Positions 1 through 11,399 of a stretch of 64,000 bases of DNA are shown here, piece after piece; within the stretch, counting starts at the first letter, position 1, and each line of letters opens with the position of its first letter. The notes under the pieces are model-generated. The model ran no database searches. It was not told the origin of the DNA and saw nothing but the letters and a program-made list of their open reading frames with translations. A program made the position numbers and the translations under genes. Origin of the DNA: Zingiber officinale (Eukaryota; Streptophyta; Magnoliopsida; Zingiberales; Zingiberaceae); assembly GCF_018446385.1 (NCBI RefSeq), contig NC_055996.1, positions 126,962,532-127,026,531 of the forward strand, given 5' to 3'.

Positions 1-2
1 GG

Positions 3-977
3 TTAAAACCCGATCTTGTCACGTGGAACGCCCTCATCTCCGGATTCGCTCACCAGGGCGAGAATGAAATGGCCACGGAGTTGTTGAGATCGATGCAGTC
101 GGATGGGATCGAGCCCGACGTGTTCTCCTGGACCTCCATCATCTCCGGCTTTGTGTTCAATTTCAAATACGATAAAGCCTTTGAGATCTTTATCCATATG
201 GTGAAGATTGCAAGACTCCGGCCGAGCTCGATCACCATCAGTAACCTCTTGCCAGCTTGTGCCAATGCAGCGGATTTGCGCCGCGGGAAACAGATTCACG
301 GCTTCGCTCTGGTTGCAGGAATTGCAGAGGATTTGTATGTTGGTAGCGCGCTGATTGACATGTATACCAAATGCGGCCTCGCTCACGAAGCGCACAAGGT
401 GTTCGATGATATGCCGGAAAGAAGCACGGTTTCATGGAATTCTATGATATTTGGCTACGCTAATCAAGGCTACTGCAAGGAAGCAATCGAGCTCTTCTAT
501 CGAATGGGAAGCACAGGAGAGAGACCCGATCATCTTTCATTTACGGCCGCGCTGTCGGCTTGTAGTCATGGCGGAATGGTCGAGCTCGGTAAGGGATTGT
601 TCCACTCAATGCAGGCGAAGCACAGGATCGAGCCAAGGATGGAGCACTATGCTTGCATGGTGGACATGCTGGGGAGAGCAGGCGAGCTCACAGAGGCCTG
701 CGATTTGATCGCAGAGATGCCCATGGAGCCTGACGCTTTCGTATGGGGAGCATTGCTTGCGGCAAGTCGGAGCCACAGCAATATCGAGCTCGCAAAGTTG
801 GCAGCTTCGCATCTGCTTAAGCTCGAGCCAGAGAGCGCAGGGAGCTGTCTGCTGCTGTCAAATGCTCTAGCAGACGCTGGGAGACATAGAGATGCTGTTC
901 AGGTGAAGAAACTAATCAAGAGAAGGAAATTGAGAACGTTGTTGGGTCGCAGTTGGTTGGAAGTTGCATCAGTGTGA
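3..977 (+). CDS. PLS-class pentatricopeptide repeat protein, 3' part
   Basis: The reading frame is open from the first bases of the window, so the gene starts upstream; 324 residues and a TGA stop at 975-977 are visible. In-frame codons before the first ATG at 69 still read as PPR (DLVTWNALISGFAHQGENE), so that ATG is internal. Helical repeats follow one another with typical PLS phrases such as VSWNSMIFGYANQG and the block LSFTAALSACSHGGMVELG. The end is an E-type tail (MEPDAFVWGALLAASRSH ... GRSWLEV) with no DYW domain. Such proteins usually act in chloroplasts or mitochondria, binding RNA for editing, splicing or stability. The order of motifs resembles Arabidopsis At5g59600, recalled from memory and not checked. 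No intron is seen. The targeting peptide would lie outside the window. Confidence 0.9.
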   Translation, partial: LKPDLVTWNALISGFAHQGENEMATELLRSMQSDGIEPDVFSWTSIISGFVFNFKYDKAFEIFIHMVKIARLRPSSITISNLLPACANAADLRRGKQIHGFALVAGIAEDLYVGSALIDMYTKCGLAHEAHKVFDDMPERSTVSWNSMIFGYANQGYCKEAIELFYRMGSTGERPDHLSFTAALSACSHGGMVELGKGLFHSMQAKHRIEPRMEHYACMVDMLGRAGELTEACDLIAEMPMEPDAFVWGALLAASRSHSNIELAKLAASHLLKLEPESAGSCLLLSNALADAGRHRDAVQVKKLIKRRKLRTLLGRSWLEVASV

Positions 978-1163
978 TCATGCCTTTTGTACCACCTAGG
1001 CACGCTCAAACAGAGCCGATGCCAATGGCTTCTGAATTTGAAGATTTCTAAAGAGGGACGGAGATTTCATGGCCAATGCCAACCAGTGATAAGCATGCAC
1101 AAGGATGCCAGACAACATCCAAACTGCATGTATTGCTTGATTAGGAATTGTAAAGTAGCTTGT

Positions 1164-1883
1164 TCATAAGTAGCAATGATCAGGAGAACCACAACCACCA
1201 AGTTTAAGCTCTTGAATGACGAGGAGTCTCAAATCCATGGAAACCCTACCCATCTGGTGGCTTTTAACGAAGGGCATCATGACCATGGGGTTTCCTTGGG
1301 GCACGATGTGGAAGGGCGTCGGAAACATGGTGGGCATGGTGTAGGGAAGGAGAACGGTTTGAGGTGGCGTCTGGGACGGTTGGTGTTGGTGCTCTCGGAG
1401 GCTCTGCGGAACGGGCATGGAGGCAAAGGCACAATCGGAGGAGGAAGGAACCTCGCTGGAGTTTCCCTCCTTGCTCCTTAGATAAATGCGGTACTTTTGG
1501 AGGTGGCTTGCGACGTTCACACTCCACGTTCATCATCTGCATGATGGTCTTCGGGACGGCGTTCTTGGTGCCGAGCCACGAACCGCTTGTGGAGCTGCGG
1601 CGTCCACACTTCCTGCAGCTGCTTCTGGCCCCTCGCCGACCTTTCGTCGATCGAGTTATTCGTCCGTAAGGCCGACAAGGCCTCGACTTGCCGACGCTTG
1701 GGATGGGGAACTCTCTATTCCATAGTTTACTTTGGGCACCACAGCATCGCTTCCTTCTTCCTCCTTGCCCTCGTCATTGTTTTCAACAAGGGACTGGAAA
1801 GGAATGAAGTACCGGAGCGAGGAGGCGGAAATGAGGGAGGGGAAGGTGCCGTGGAGGTTATTTAGGTGTTCTACCGTTTCCAT
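1164..1883 (-). pseudogene. Decayed GARP/MYB-like transcription factor (LUX/PCL1-like) copy
   Basis: Reading the minus strand, two out-of-frame pieces carry the GARP DNA-binding domain. VWTPQLHKRFV lies around 1575-1611. It is followed in another frame by LGTKNAVPKTIMQMMNVE, and then in a third frame by NVASHLQKYRIYLRSKEG at 1467-1520. Short stretches that normally join these blocks are missing, and each deletion shifts the frame. After the domain a tail rich in Pro, Met and His (to 1164) resembles the C-terminus of the circadian LUX/PCL1/MYBC1 group. A stop codon cuts the acidic segment upstream of the domain near 1656. In the family this domain binds GATWCG-type sites, LUX being part of the evening complex. 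Here no intact protein is possible. No intron or poly(A) tail was found that would settle whether it is a retrocopy or a degraded duplicate. Confidence 0.72.
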
Positions 1884-3100
1884 AAATATTGGAAAATTTT
1901 AGTTAAATTGAAATTACAAAAAATTAATTTAAATTTATTTAGCAAGATTATCTGTGTAAATAATCTCATGCCATCAATTGGACTGATTCGGTCATGCTTT
2001 CGGTGGTCCGTAGAGTAGGAAGCGAAGTGTCGAGTCCAAGTGGGAAATCATCCGACTGTTGATTAGCAACTTTTTGAGTCAATAAGTCGAGTACTCCCGG
2101 ATGGACGTCAAGTTAAAAAGAAACATCCTTGACTGCTCCCAACTGGAAGTCAAGTCGAGAGAAGAAGAAATCAATACCCGATTCGAAGCAGTTTTTTTTA
2201 AATAAATTCATCCCAACTCTGACTGTGTTTCGAGGTTCTCTCGACTAGTTTGTTTCTCAACATACAGCGGCAGACTATGATTACCACCAAACACTGATGG
2301 ATCACGACAAATTAAGAATATATCCAATTGCTATCATGAATTATTCCGCCGAGCAAGAAATGCATGGCAAAGAGAGAATGGGGAACGAAGGTGAAAGGTT
2401 TTAGCTTGAGCATCTGCTCTGAGCTCTCTTCTCTTGCACTGCTAATGACCTCCTCCTTACAAAGGAGCTTAGCCCTTGGCCATAGTAGATGTCCAAATAA
2501 AAGTCATTTAATATCATTACTCGTCTGTCATTACTACTCGTCGATTTTAATCTGATTGAATTAATCCCAATTAATTTATCCCTTTTATATTTGAGCAGTG
2601 GTAAAAAAAATATGGCAAAACATTAGTTCATTAGTCTGGGAAAATTTTATCTCGATTGGTCTTGCATTCGACGCATGTAGGTTGTGTTTGCACACGAGTC
2701 AACTTAGTTCAGTGTAAATTCGGACCCTGAATTTGTGCACCCATACATAAGAGAGAATTTCTTTCTATATATTTGTTCACATCATACATGCATGTGCAAT
2801 AATATAAACTAATCATAATGTCCTAGAACTACCAATGAGACTAAAGTTCTCATGCATAATGAAGTCATCTCCATCAACTCTTAATTTCCATTCACATTAT
2901 TCAACAACTCCCTCCATGAATGGAAACATGACATATACATTCAGCAGTCGAGTCCGACATATGATAGATAGATTTTACCCTTTGAACCTTCCCTTACGAT
3001 TAAGAGTAGTTATTTAATAGTATTATGTCTATGACGTATATGTCTAAACTTACCATTATACAAATGATTCCATGTCTGGCCAATTATTGATTAACTATCA
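1884..3100. other. AT-rich spacer, no gene recognised
   Basis: No supported coding region was found; the longest ORFs are about 60 codons and match nothing known to me. The 3' LTR of the minus-strand copia element to the right might lie at the right end of this stretch, but no second LTR copy was found to prove it. Confidence 0.4.
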
Positions 3101-6060
3101 CAATATATGCAAATTGTCGGCACAAGTTTTAGTCATTTAGAAACATCTTCTAAGAATTGTCATATTTATTCAGTCTCTTCACCACATTTATTAAAAGTTA
3201 TAAACTCAAATTCCATCGTGGATTTACTTATTACGATTTGCTTAGAAGATTTTCATGAAATGGTTGCACTTCCTAAAGTGAACATATAGATTCACTCGTA
3301 GACTTAGAGTCTTTTAGGTTAGATATCCAGTTCACATCGTTGTATTCTTCAATCACAGTAGCATATATCATATAATGCAATCTATATTCACAAGTATACC
3401 TCAAGTACCTTAATACTCTTGTTATCACTTTCTAGTGTTCAATACCGGGATTACTCGTATATCTACTCAATTTACTTACTATGTAGGCTAAGTTTGGTCA
3501 TGTACAATTCATCTTATACATCAGATTTTCAATCACTTGAGAGTACTCTATCTGAGTAATACTTTCTCCTTGATTTTTCAATAGATGTTGACTCATATCT
3601 ATCGGAGTTCATGCTAATATAGTATCATCTTTGATAAATATCTCAAGAATCTTGTCGAATATAGTATCATCTTTGATAAATATCTCAAGAATCTTGTCTA
3701 CATAATAAGACTAACTAAGAACAAATCTTCTGTAATTCTAAGAATTTTAATTCCTAGAATCACATCAGCTAAGCTTATGTCTTTCATGTCAAATTTTGAG
3801 TTCAACGTATCTTTAGTGGATTTGACTTATTATTGCTTCTAATGATAAGTATGTTATCTACATATGGATACAAGATGACATAGTTATTCTTTATGACTTT
3901 TATATAGACACATTTATTATATTCATTGATTTTGAATTCACATTCATTCATGGCATTATAAAATTTTTCATGTCACTGCTTTGATACTCATTTCAAATCA
4001 TATAATGACTTCATCAACCTACAAATCTTATTTTCCTGACTTGACATAGAAAACCCCTTAAATTGCTCCATATAGATTTCCTCTTCTAAATACTTATTTA
4101 GAAGACTATCTTTATATTCATATGATGTATTCCAAATTCATATAGTGGTAATATTCAATAATACTCTAATGAAAATTATTCTCGACACAGGAGAATATAT
4201 ATTAAAGTAATCAAGACTTTCTTGTTGTCAGTAACCTTTAATTACCAATCTGACTTTGTATTTATCAATTGTACCATCTGATTTCATTTTTTTCTTGAAG
4301 ATCCACTTGTAACCTAGTGGTTTATTTTTTTAAGAAAAATTCACAAGTTTTCAAGTGTAATTTTACAAGATAAAATATATCTTAGATGCAATTGTCTCTT
4401 TCCAATGAGATCCATCAGAATAACTTACTACTTCTAAGTATCATTGGGGTTAACTTTCCAACATGAAAGTGATAAAATCAGTTTCATAGGATTTTTTTCA
4501 CCTGAGCTCTTTTACCTCGTTTGAGCTCAACCTCAACTGGTTCATTATTTCCTTCTTCTTGTGTTTCATATACCTATTTTTTGAGGAGCTAACTTCTTGT
4601 TGGGTATTATACAAAAACACATGCTCGAAGAATGAGACATTTCTCGATTCTATTATCGAGTTCTTCTATATATCCGATATACACAAAAAAATCAATAAGC
4701 ACTACTGTTATGTGTATATCCAATAAATATGAAATAAATAGTTTTTAGTCTTATTTAATCTTTAGAGAATCAATCACTACAATTTTGGCAAGACAACTCC
4801 ATATTCTCAAATATTTACAGAACGGTTGTCTTCCATTCCACAACTCCATTTTGCTAAGTAGTATAAGGAGCTATAGTTTTATGTCTAATCCCATGCTCAA
4901 CACATACCTCAGCGAATGATGATACATATTTACCGCCTCTGTCACTTTGAATCACCTTAATATTTTTATTAAGTTGATTTTCAACTTCATTCTTATAGAG
5001 AATAAATTTCACTATAGCTTTATCCTTACTTTTGAGAAGAGGCACATAATAATATTTTATGTTATCATCTACAAAAGTGATGAAGTACTTATTCTCAACA
5101 TGTGTCGGTATACCTTTTAGATCACACGTGGGTGTGAATTTGGACGAGTGGTTCGTTATTTCTTTCAACATGTTAAAAAAATGACCTTGTCATTTTCGTT
5201 TCAACACATATTTCACACTTGTGTTTCGGATTAAGATGGAATGATGGTATGTTTTGTGTATTAATTAATTTATGTAACATATTGTAATTAATGTGTCCTA
5301 GTATGCTATGACACAAATACAAAAAATCAAACATATAAATGGAAGAGTTTATAATTTTATCAACCTTAGGCATAATCACTATTGCATTGAGCTTGAATGG
5401 CCCATTGATTACATAACCCTTTCCTAAAAAATATTTTACTTTTAGACAGAACAACTCTGTTCAACTCAAAAATAATGTGAAAGTCATGCTTGCTTAACAA
5501 TGATTCAAACACTAAATTCTTCCAAATTTCTAGAACATACATCACATAATTGAGAGTCAACTTCTTGCCCGAGATCAGCTTCAGACCACTTTTCCTTGAT
5601 CCATGATATTTGTGGTTATTGAGTTCTCCATGAATAGTTTCTTTCCATCTTTGATTTCTTTTTAAATTGTGGAGCAGCTCCTTATTGTAGCAGATATATC
5701 TAGTGCCACCGGTATCGATCCATCATTGCATTGGATTTGAACTCACTATATTTAGTTTAGAGACTACGACGTAGAGGCCATGTATTGTCAGTCTCTGGTT
5801 CAGGTTGGCCTTCTACTTTTTCTTCTATTTTATGCACTCCGAAGATTTGTGATCGACTTGGTGATAGTTGAAATATTTCCAAGAGAATTTCTTCTTGCTT
5901 ATACCTCCTCTTGGTCCCATCTTGAAAGTTTTGGGGTTCTTCCATTTTGAGTTTTGACCATGTTCGATCACATTGGCTTTCACAATAGTCTAAGAGAACA
6001 GTTTTCTATTAGAACTCTTGTTGTCTTCCTCAATTCAAAATCTAATATGAGTTCTTCCAC
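3100..6060 (-). mobile_element. Decayed Ty1/copia retrotransposon internal region
   Basis: On the minus strand the copia order is seen: a gag remnant (about 5757-6060), GAG-pre-integrase (5173-5454, with a remnant of the H..H...C..C zinc motif), integrase core (4854-5171, with FVDD and SDRGGKYVSSF), reverse transcriptase (about 3600-4330, where the active site reads YVDNILI instead of YVDD) and RNase H (about 3110-3450, where the expected DANW reads NDVNW and is followed by DSKS). Stops and frameshifts occur throughout, so it is dead. The wording of the integrase resembles the Tork lineage. No LTR pair or primer site could be identified, so the limits are only those of recognisable coding sequence. 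In this clade the polyprotein is cleaved by its own protease and acts in virus-like particles in the cytoplasm. Confidence 0.82.
3616..3698. repeat. 42-bp direct tandem duplication in the RT region
   Basis: Two nearly identical 42-bp copies (about 3616-3656 and 3658-3698) sit head to tail inside the decayed copia reverse transcriptase/RNase H region. The period is a multiple of three, so the frame is kept across the duplication. Confidence 0.85.
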
Positions 6061-6221
6061 CTCATCTCCTTCCTCTTGTGCTTCAGGTGGTTCTTGAAGT
6101 TCTTTCAGTTGGGTGGTAGTTTTTCGATGATAGCAGCCACCTGAAAAGTTTCACTCAAAATCATACCTTTTGAATGAATCTCATGTATGATCAAGGAAAA
6201 ATGTGTTCAACGGAGGACCAA

Positions 6222-6700
6222 CAGATCAAGGAGGACCTATTAGCAAGAGGAAAGTCCTGACTACAATTAGGCAAGAGAAAAATCCAAGTGGATCAAGGAG
6301 GACCGCACTTGACTTTCCTAGAATATAAGATGGTTTCACTTAAAAGGAGGACCGAACATTGAGTGAAACCATCTTTTGAGTGAAAATCCAAGTGGGTTAA
6401 GGAGGATCACACGTTGACAAGAGGAAAGCCTTGATTGCAATTAGGCAAGAGGAAAATCCAAGTGGATTAAGGAGGACTGTACTTGACTTTCTTGGACTAT
6501 AAGATGGTTTCACTCAAAAGGAGGACTGAACTTTGAGTGAAACCATCTTTTGAGTGAAAATTCAAGTGAGTTAAGGAGGATCGCATGTTGACAAGAGGAA
6601 ATTCCTTACTACAATTAGACAAAGAGGAAAATCTAAGTGGATCAAGGAGGACCACACTTGATGATCGGAAGTTCAACGGGAAGTTGGTAAAATCCAAGTG
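6222..6700. repeat. 174-bp tandem repeat with internal hairpin
   Basis: About 2.5 copies of a 174-bp unit. A shared anchor (ACTTGACTTTC) occurs at 6307 and 6481, and a partial third unit lies after 6600. Each full unit contains the inverted pair AGATGGTTTCACT / AGTGAAACCATCT separated by about 20-25 bases, able to form a stem. Phrases such as AAGGAGGAC and AAATCCAAGTGG recur within the unit. Confidence 0.8.
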
Positions 6701-6903
6701 AGTCAAAGGTTGACTGGCAAATAGTGAATAAGTTCCAACAGGTCATGACTAACCAGATATTAGTCAAGGAAACTCTAGACTCAAATTAAGTGAGTTAGGA
6801 TTGGGCAATCGATTGGACCAAAGTCAATCAATTAGGTGATCGATTGGGGATGTTGTCGCAAAAATAGAAAGGTTCTGAATTGTTTAGGCAATCGATCAAG
6901 GGT

Positions 6904-7650
6904 GATCCTGTCCAGAATCTGCGTCAGACGGACCGTCGGGTAAGGTGGCGAGAATGTTGACGAAGTCACGACGTCCCGGAGGGGGGTGTGCTGAGATGGC
7001 TCCCGTGTTGACCAAGTCCTCAAAAGTCTTCTGGTCAACGCTACCTGCATCCACTGACCGAGTCCCACCGGTCGCTGGTACCCCGAGGCTCGAGGCGGAT
7101 CCAACAAACATATAAGTAACAGGCTGATAATATAATAATTAAATAAATGAGAGACGAGTACGGAGATGTACCCTGGCCCAGGGGGCGGCCTCGGATGGGA
7201 CGCTGCTCTAGTTGTCGCGACCCGGAAGAGCAGATGACTCGGATCCGGATGTGGAGCTGGGTTTGGCGTCATAGAGTCGAATGCGGCCTGGATTCGAAAG
7301 ACGATACGCGAACTAGGAAGCGAGATCGGCACGCAGGCCGAGACACTAGATCGGCACGCAGGCCGGGAAATGAGATCGGCACGTAGCCGGGGAAATGAGA
7401 TCGACACGCAGACCGGGAAATAATAGCGGTACATAGGCCGAGATGAAACACCGGCACGTAAATCGGGAAAACAACAAGAGCGGAATACGACTAAATCAGT
7501 GACGCCAAATAATAACCAAGGCACGAAGGCCACAACACCACACCATACGAAGCTGGAACGAGATAACGGCACGAAGGCCGGCACACAACGGGACCGGAAG
7601 ACGCTCAAATCAGTGACAACAATAATAGTGGGTAGCTCGGTGCTAGGGGA
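6904..7650. repeat. Dispersed repeat copy A with about 25-bp minisatellite
   Basis: This stretch matches 54798-55440 in the same orientation. Both share GATCCTGTCC at the start, TGTGCTGAGATGGCT, CGAGGCTCGAGGC and a later (C)CCTGGCCC(A/G)GGGGG block. Its right part is a degenerate minisatellite of about 25 bp (GATCGGCACGCAGGCCG at 7324, 7349, 7374 and a variant at 7399). Reverse-strand ORFs here only translate this repeat. The family is not identified; it could be part of an LTR or a non-autonomous transposon. Confidence 0.7.
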
Positions 7651-8550
7651 TTTGGCCGGGTGTGGCCAGCGCCGATAGCGGCGCGAGCCCAGCGGCGTTG
7701 GCCAGGGAGAGGAGAGAAGGCTGCTAGCCATCTCCTTGGTTGTGGCAGCATGGAGAAGAGGGGGTGGTGGCGGCTGGAGGTTGCTGCCGGCGAGGAGAAA
7801 GCTGGCGGCGTCGAGAGGAGGATGGCGGCGCTGTGCGGCTGTTCGGTAGCGGTGTCGCGAGTTGCGTGGTTTAATCGATGGCAAAGATAGAGAGAGGGGC
7901 GGAGGGCGAGGGAGGTGAGGCCGGGAGCCATGCTCGGCTGCTGGATATCACCGGCGGCTCAGTCGTAGCCATTGTCGTCGGCGTCGGGCAGCGGGGAGAG
8001 AAGGAACGACACTGACCTCAGCATGAAGAAGAGGCCAGGCGACGACCGTGGGTAGTGATGCTCGGCAAGAGTGCATGGTTGCGGCTTAGCGCGCCTCGAC
8101 AGTAGCCGGAGGTGGCTGTGACTTTCGAGCGTCAAGAGAGAGAGGAGATGAAGGGCAGAGATTCGCCGGCGACGAAGGAGAAGGCGACGACGAAGGCGGT
8201 GTCTTCCTCCCTCTGGCAACGGCAGCGTGAAGAACGCAGAGGAGAGGCCTAGGGATAGAGAGAGAGTAGAGGGAAGAGGGGAGGCGGTGGCCGGCGTCGG
8301 CGTCGGCGCCGACGAGGAGCAAGAGGAGGAAGAAGCTCTTGTGGCGGCGACGCAAATCCACGAAGAAGCCCCCTGCAACCAAAACGCCCCCCACTGCATG
8401 CTACAGTATCCCTTCTCTTAAAACCCTACATATCGCTTTTACTAAATTACCCCTCCTTCCCCCTTTAATTCCTCCTATGCCCCTAACCCATATCCACATC
8501 AAAGGGTCACGCCAATCGATCTGGGAGCTTTTCTTCGCGAAACAATAAGT
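7651..8550. other. GC-rich purine/pyrimidine-biased region, no supported gene
   Basis: Open frames exist on both strands, up to 146 codons on the minus strand within this stretch, but they are Ser/Leu/Arg/Pro low-complexity and run in parallel in several frames, as expected of skewed GC-rich DNA. No domain is recognised. It may be an extension of the dispersed repeat to its left. Confidence 0.4.
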
Positions 8551-9258
8551 GTCTTAATCGATTAGGTAATCGATTCGGAGTACACTTGATCGATTAGCTG
8601 ATCAATCAAGATGAGTTTAATTGATTGGGAGGAATTCGTGAATGCATAGTGGACTTCGTAACCTCATTAAAACATTGGTATCTTAGCCTAAAGATTTTTA
8701 ACTTATTTAGGCTAAAGATTGTTGTGGTTGTGATACCAATAATTGTAACAGTAATTATGAATAGTAAAATAATATTAATAATAATTAGCAATAGAGTGGT
8801 TTTTATGTTTTTTTCAGTTTTTCTTCCTTCCAGTGAACCCTACTTGTAGAGAAAAATAAACTTGCAACTTTGACATTTCTGTTGGTTTGTGAGGGATAGA
8901 CCCTTTAACCTTAGATAGTTAGCATAGGTTTTATGCAAGAATTCTCATACAGTTATTGTTCTTCCTTGGGTACTTAGATAAGGAGTGGGGAAGGAAAAGT
9001 GACACAACCGAAAGATATAGGCAACTCTATTTAAATTTTCATAGCAACCATAGATATAAACAGACACATAGACACTTTAAATATAGATTTTAAACATAGA
9101 GTGCATACATGAAGAACAAGACTGACAGAAATATTCACAGACTGCCCCCGCTCCTTCGAAGCAAGCATTAAGTTTTAAGCAAACTTTTAGCTTTTTAGTG
9201 TTTATGTCTGTAAGTATGAGTGTTTCCTTTCAAGGTATATATTTATATATATATACAC
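8551..9258. other. Spacer with ATCGATTA-type short repeats
   Basis: Near 8557-8620 the words AATCGATTAGGTAATCGATT and GATCGATTAGCTGATCAATC recur. Similar words occur at 6800-6900, so the two sites may once have been one repeat. The remainder is AT-rich and holds no recognised gene. Confidence 0.35.
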
Positions 9259-9839
9259 TAATGCGGTGATAAGAGCTTACGTGGCATAGGTCAATAGCCA
9301 CGGTGTAGGTCAAAAGCCAAAGTGGTCAACACCAGGGTTCAAGCAAGGCTAATTCGAGTAGGAGTGACTATTTCAGCTGATCGGAATGATGTTGCTCGAC
9401 CGGCAGGAAATTAGTCCGAGCGAACCACCCGCCCGGTTGGATATGGCATCGGCATTAGTCATGTGAAGTAATAAAGGAGAAGACTAAAGGTCTTGTGGAA
9501 GAGAAAGTAAAAGAGAACACTCCATTTGTCATTAAATGTACAGAAGCCAAGACAAAGATGCCTTCTGTAGATAATCAATATCATTAAATAGGGGAAGATG
9601 GAATGTCACTAAGAAAGGTATAAAAGGGCATATCAGGTATGAGGAAAAGGCAAGAAAAACAAGAATCTTCGTCTCTACCATTTTCCATTTTCCTTCCTCT
9701 GTTTCTGGCTTGAGCGTTGGAGGCCCAACGCCAAGGACCCCTTCCCTGGTTTTGGTTTTGTTTTGCAGAGAGGAGTGAGGTCTTCATCCGTTAGTGGAGC
9801 TACCACCTCCCTGACTTTCTAGCTTCATGCCTTCAGACA
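9259..9839 (+). repeat. 5' LTR of the Ty3/gypsy element
   Basis: It aligns along its whole length with 22448-23751 once the two insertions there are removed, with many substitutions, so the element is old. The first bases read TAATGCGG here against TGATGTGG in the 3' copy, so the TG terminus is probably mutated. The end ...CAGACA matches ...CGGACA in the 3' LTR. A TATA-like GGTATAAAAGG lies near 9618. Confidence 0.8.
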
Positions 9840-9848
9840 AGATTATTT

Positions 9849-9867
9849 TGGCGCCGTCTGTGGGAAC
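9849..9867 (+). other. Primer binding site
   Basis: TGGCGCCGTCTGTGGGAAC lies ten bases after the 5' LTR. It is the tRNA-primer site type found in many plant Tat-like Ty3/gypsy elements, where minus-strand cDNA synthesis begins. Confidence 0.75.
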
Positions 9868-9890
9868 GTAGCATGCATCCGAACAAGAAG

Positions 9891-11210
9891 ATGGAAAATA
9901 TTGGACGACTCACAACAGTGACACTGACACAAGAGAATCATGACACACTAATACAAGCTCAAGTGACGAACATATTGGAGCAATAGCAACAACAGGCGTT
10001 GGCCGATCGGCAAGCACAGGAGCCTGCAGCTTCCGCGACAGGTTGCCGGGCTGAGCGAGGGGACCGAACGAAACTGCTTTCCATTCGAGACCCGAATAAA
10101 AGGCCGATCGACACCTATGGGGAAGCACCTCATGCGTCGGTCCCCTTACACCGAGCGTCGTTACGGGCTCCAGCAAAAGAGAGGGTCTGAGCGGGCAGAG
10201 ACCGAGGATCTTCCTCGGATGAACCACCCTCTCGAGATACAAGGAAAAGGAAGGCATATAGAGAGGACAATTCACCCAAGTGGATCAATCAACAATTTTC
10301 GGAGGGGATTCTAAATGACCACCTGCCGAAACATTACATCCCACTGCCGATCGAGGAATATAATGGAGTGGCCGACCCCGATGACCATTTGGCCAAGTTT
10401 GATAATGCGGTCACACTTTTCCATGGTACACGAATGGAGTAAAAGGTCGAGTCTTCCTCAGCACGTTATCTGGATCAGCGCAACGCTGGTTCAAATGTTT
10501 GCCAAGCGGTTCAATCTATAGCTTTAAAGACTTCCGAGTGGCCTTCCTGTATCACTTCGCTAGTAGTCGCCGCCACCAGAAGACGAGTGTGAACCTATTC
10601 TCACTGAAGCAAGGGTCGGGAGAGGCCTTAAGGGAAAATATCCAATGCTTCAATTAGGTGGCAATGGATATTCCGACTGTCTCCTCGAACGTATTGGTAA
10701 ATGCTTTCACTCAGGGGCTCACTGAAGGAGAATTCTTCCAGTCACTCATTCGGAAGTCGCCAAACCACTTTGGTCATCTACAAAAAAGGGCCAATGAATA
10801 CATCAAAGTAGAAAAAGCCCAGGCGGTTAGGAAAAAAGAGGCACCCGTCGAACCAGCGGCATCAACCAAGCAGCCATTAGCCGCCTAAAGGACCCCGATT
10901 GGGAGGAACTCAACCACAACACGAGCCTAGGACGCATGCCATGCAACACGTTGGGGGTAGACACCTAAAAACCTCTAGAGGCAAAATATGGACGCCAATG
11001 TTTTGCTCCTTCCATCAGTCGGCAACTCATAATACCCGGGACTGCTACCTGGCTAGCAAACTGGCCCCAAGAAGGCAGTATCGTCAATCACCTTCGCCCG
11101 ATCGAAGATATAGGCGTCGATCAGCTAGGCGAAAGGGAGACGATAGGACAGCGATCGAACCACTCCACAACCAGTCTCAATGGAATAATCCAAGTCGAGT
11201 TCAAGAGTAG
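9891..11210 (+). pseudogene. Ty3/gypsy gag remnant
   Basis: The frame starts at ATG 9891 and is broken by several stops and shifts. The retrotransposon gag domain is visible around 10300-10870: DDHLAKFDNAVTLF near 10380, then ALVNGLREGDFF-like text (NVLVNAFTQGLTEGEFF) and KRANEYIKVEKAQ at 10680-10830. A zinc-knuckle-like cluster, CSFHQSATHNTRDC, follows near 11002-11043, in the altered Cys-His arrangement usual for this lineage. In active relatives gag forms the virus-like particle that packages element RNA. It is followed directly by the protease region. Confidence 0.8.
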
Positions 11211-11399
11211 GCCGAACGGAGACGACCATCAGCTCGAGAGGAAGAAAATTGATGCAATACCGCTCGGGGTGAGATAGGAATGATCGCTGAGGGGTCGACC
11301 GACGGTGATTACAATCAAGCGAGAAAGTTGCACGCTAGGCGAATTGAAATTCACGCGATCGGCTGCAGCAAGGAGAAGGTCTAAGGACCTTAGATCAAC

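Noticed and set aside
2640-3300. 3' LTR of the minus-strand copia element
   Set aside because: No second copy of this sequence exists in the window and no polypurine tract was convincing.
6832-7884. 350-codon reverse-strand ORF
   Set aside because: Its text is Arg/Pro/Ser-rich, its middle is a translation of the 25-bp minisatellite (repeated FPGLRADL-like words), it runs across the border of a dispersed repeat and no domain is seen.
7959-8399. Reverse-strand ORFs of 102 and 146 codons
   Set aside because: Two overlapping frames are open at once in GC-skewed DNA and both are Ser/Leu low-complexity. There is no motif.
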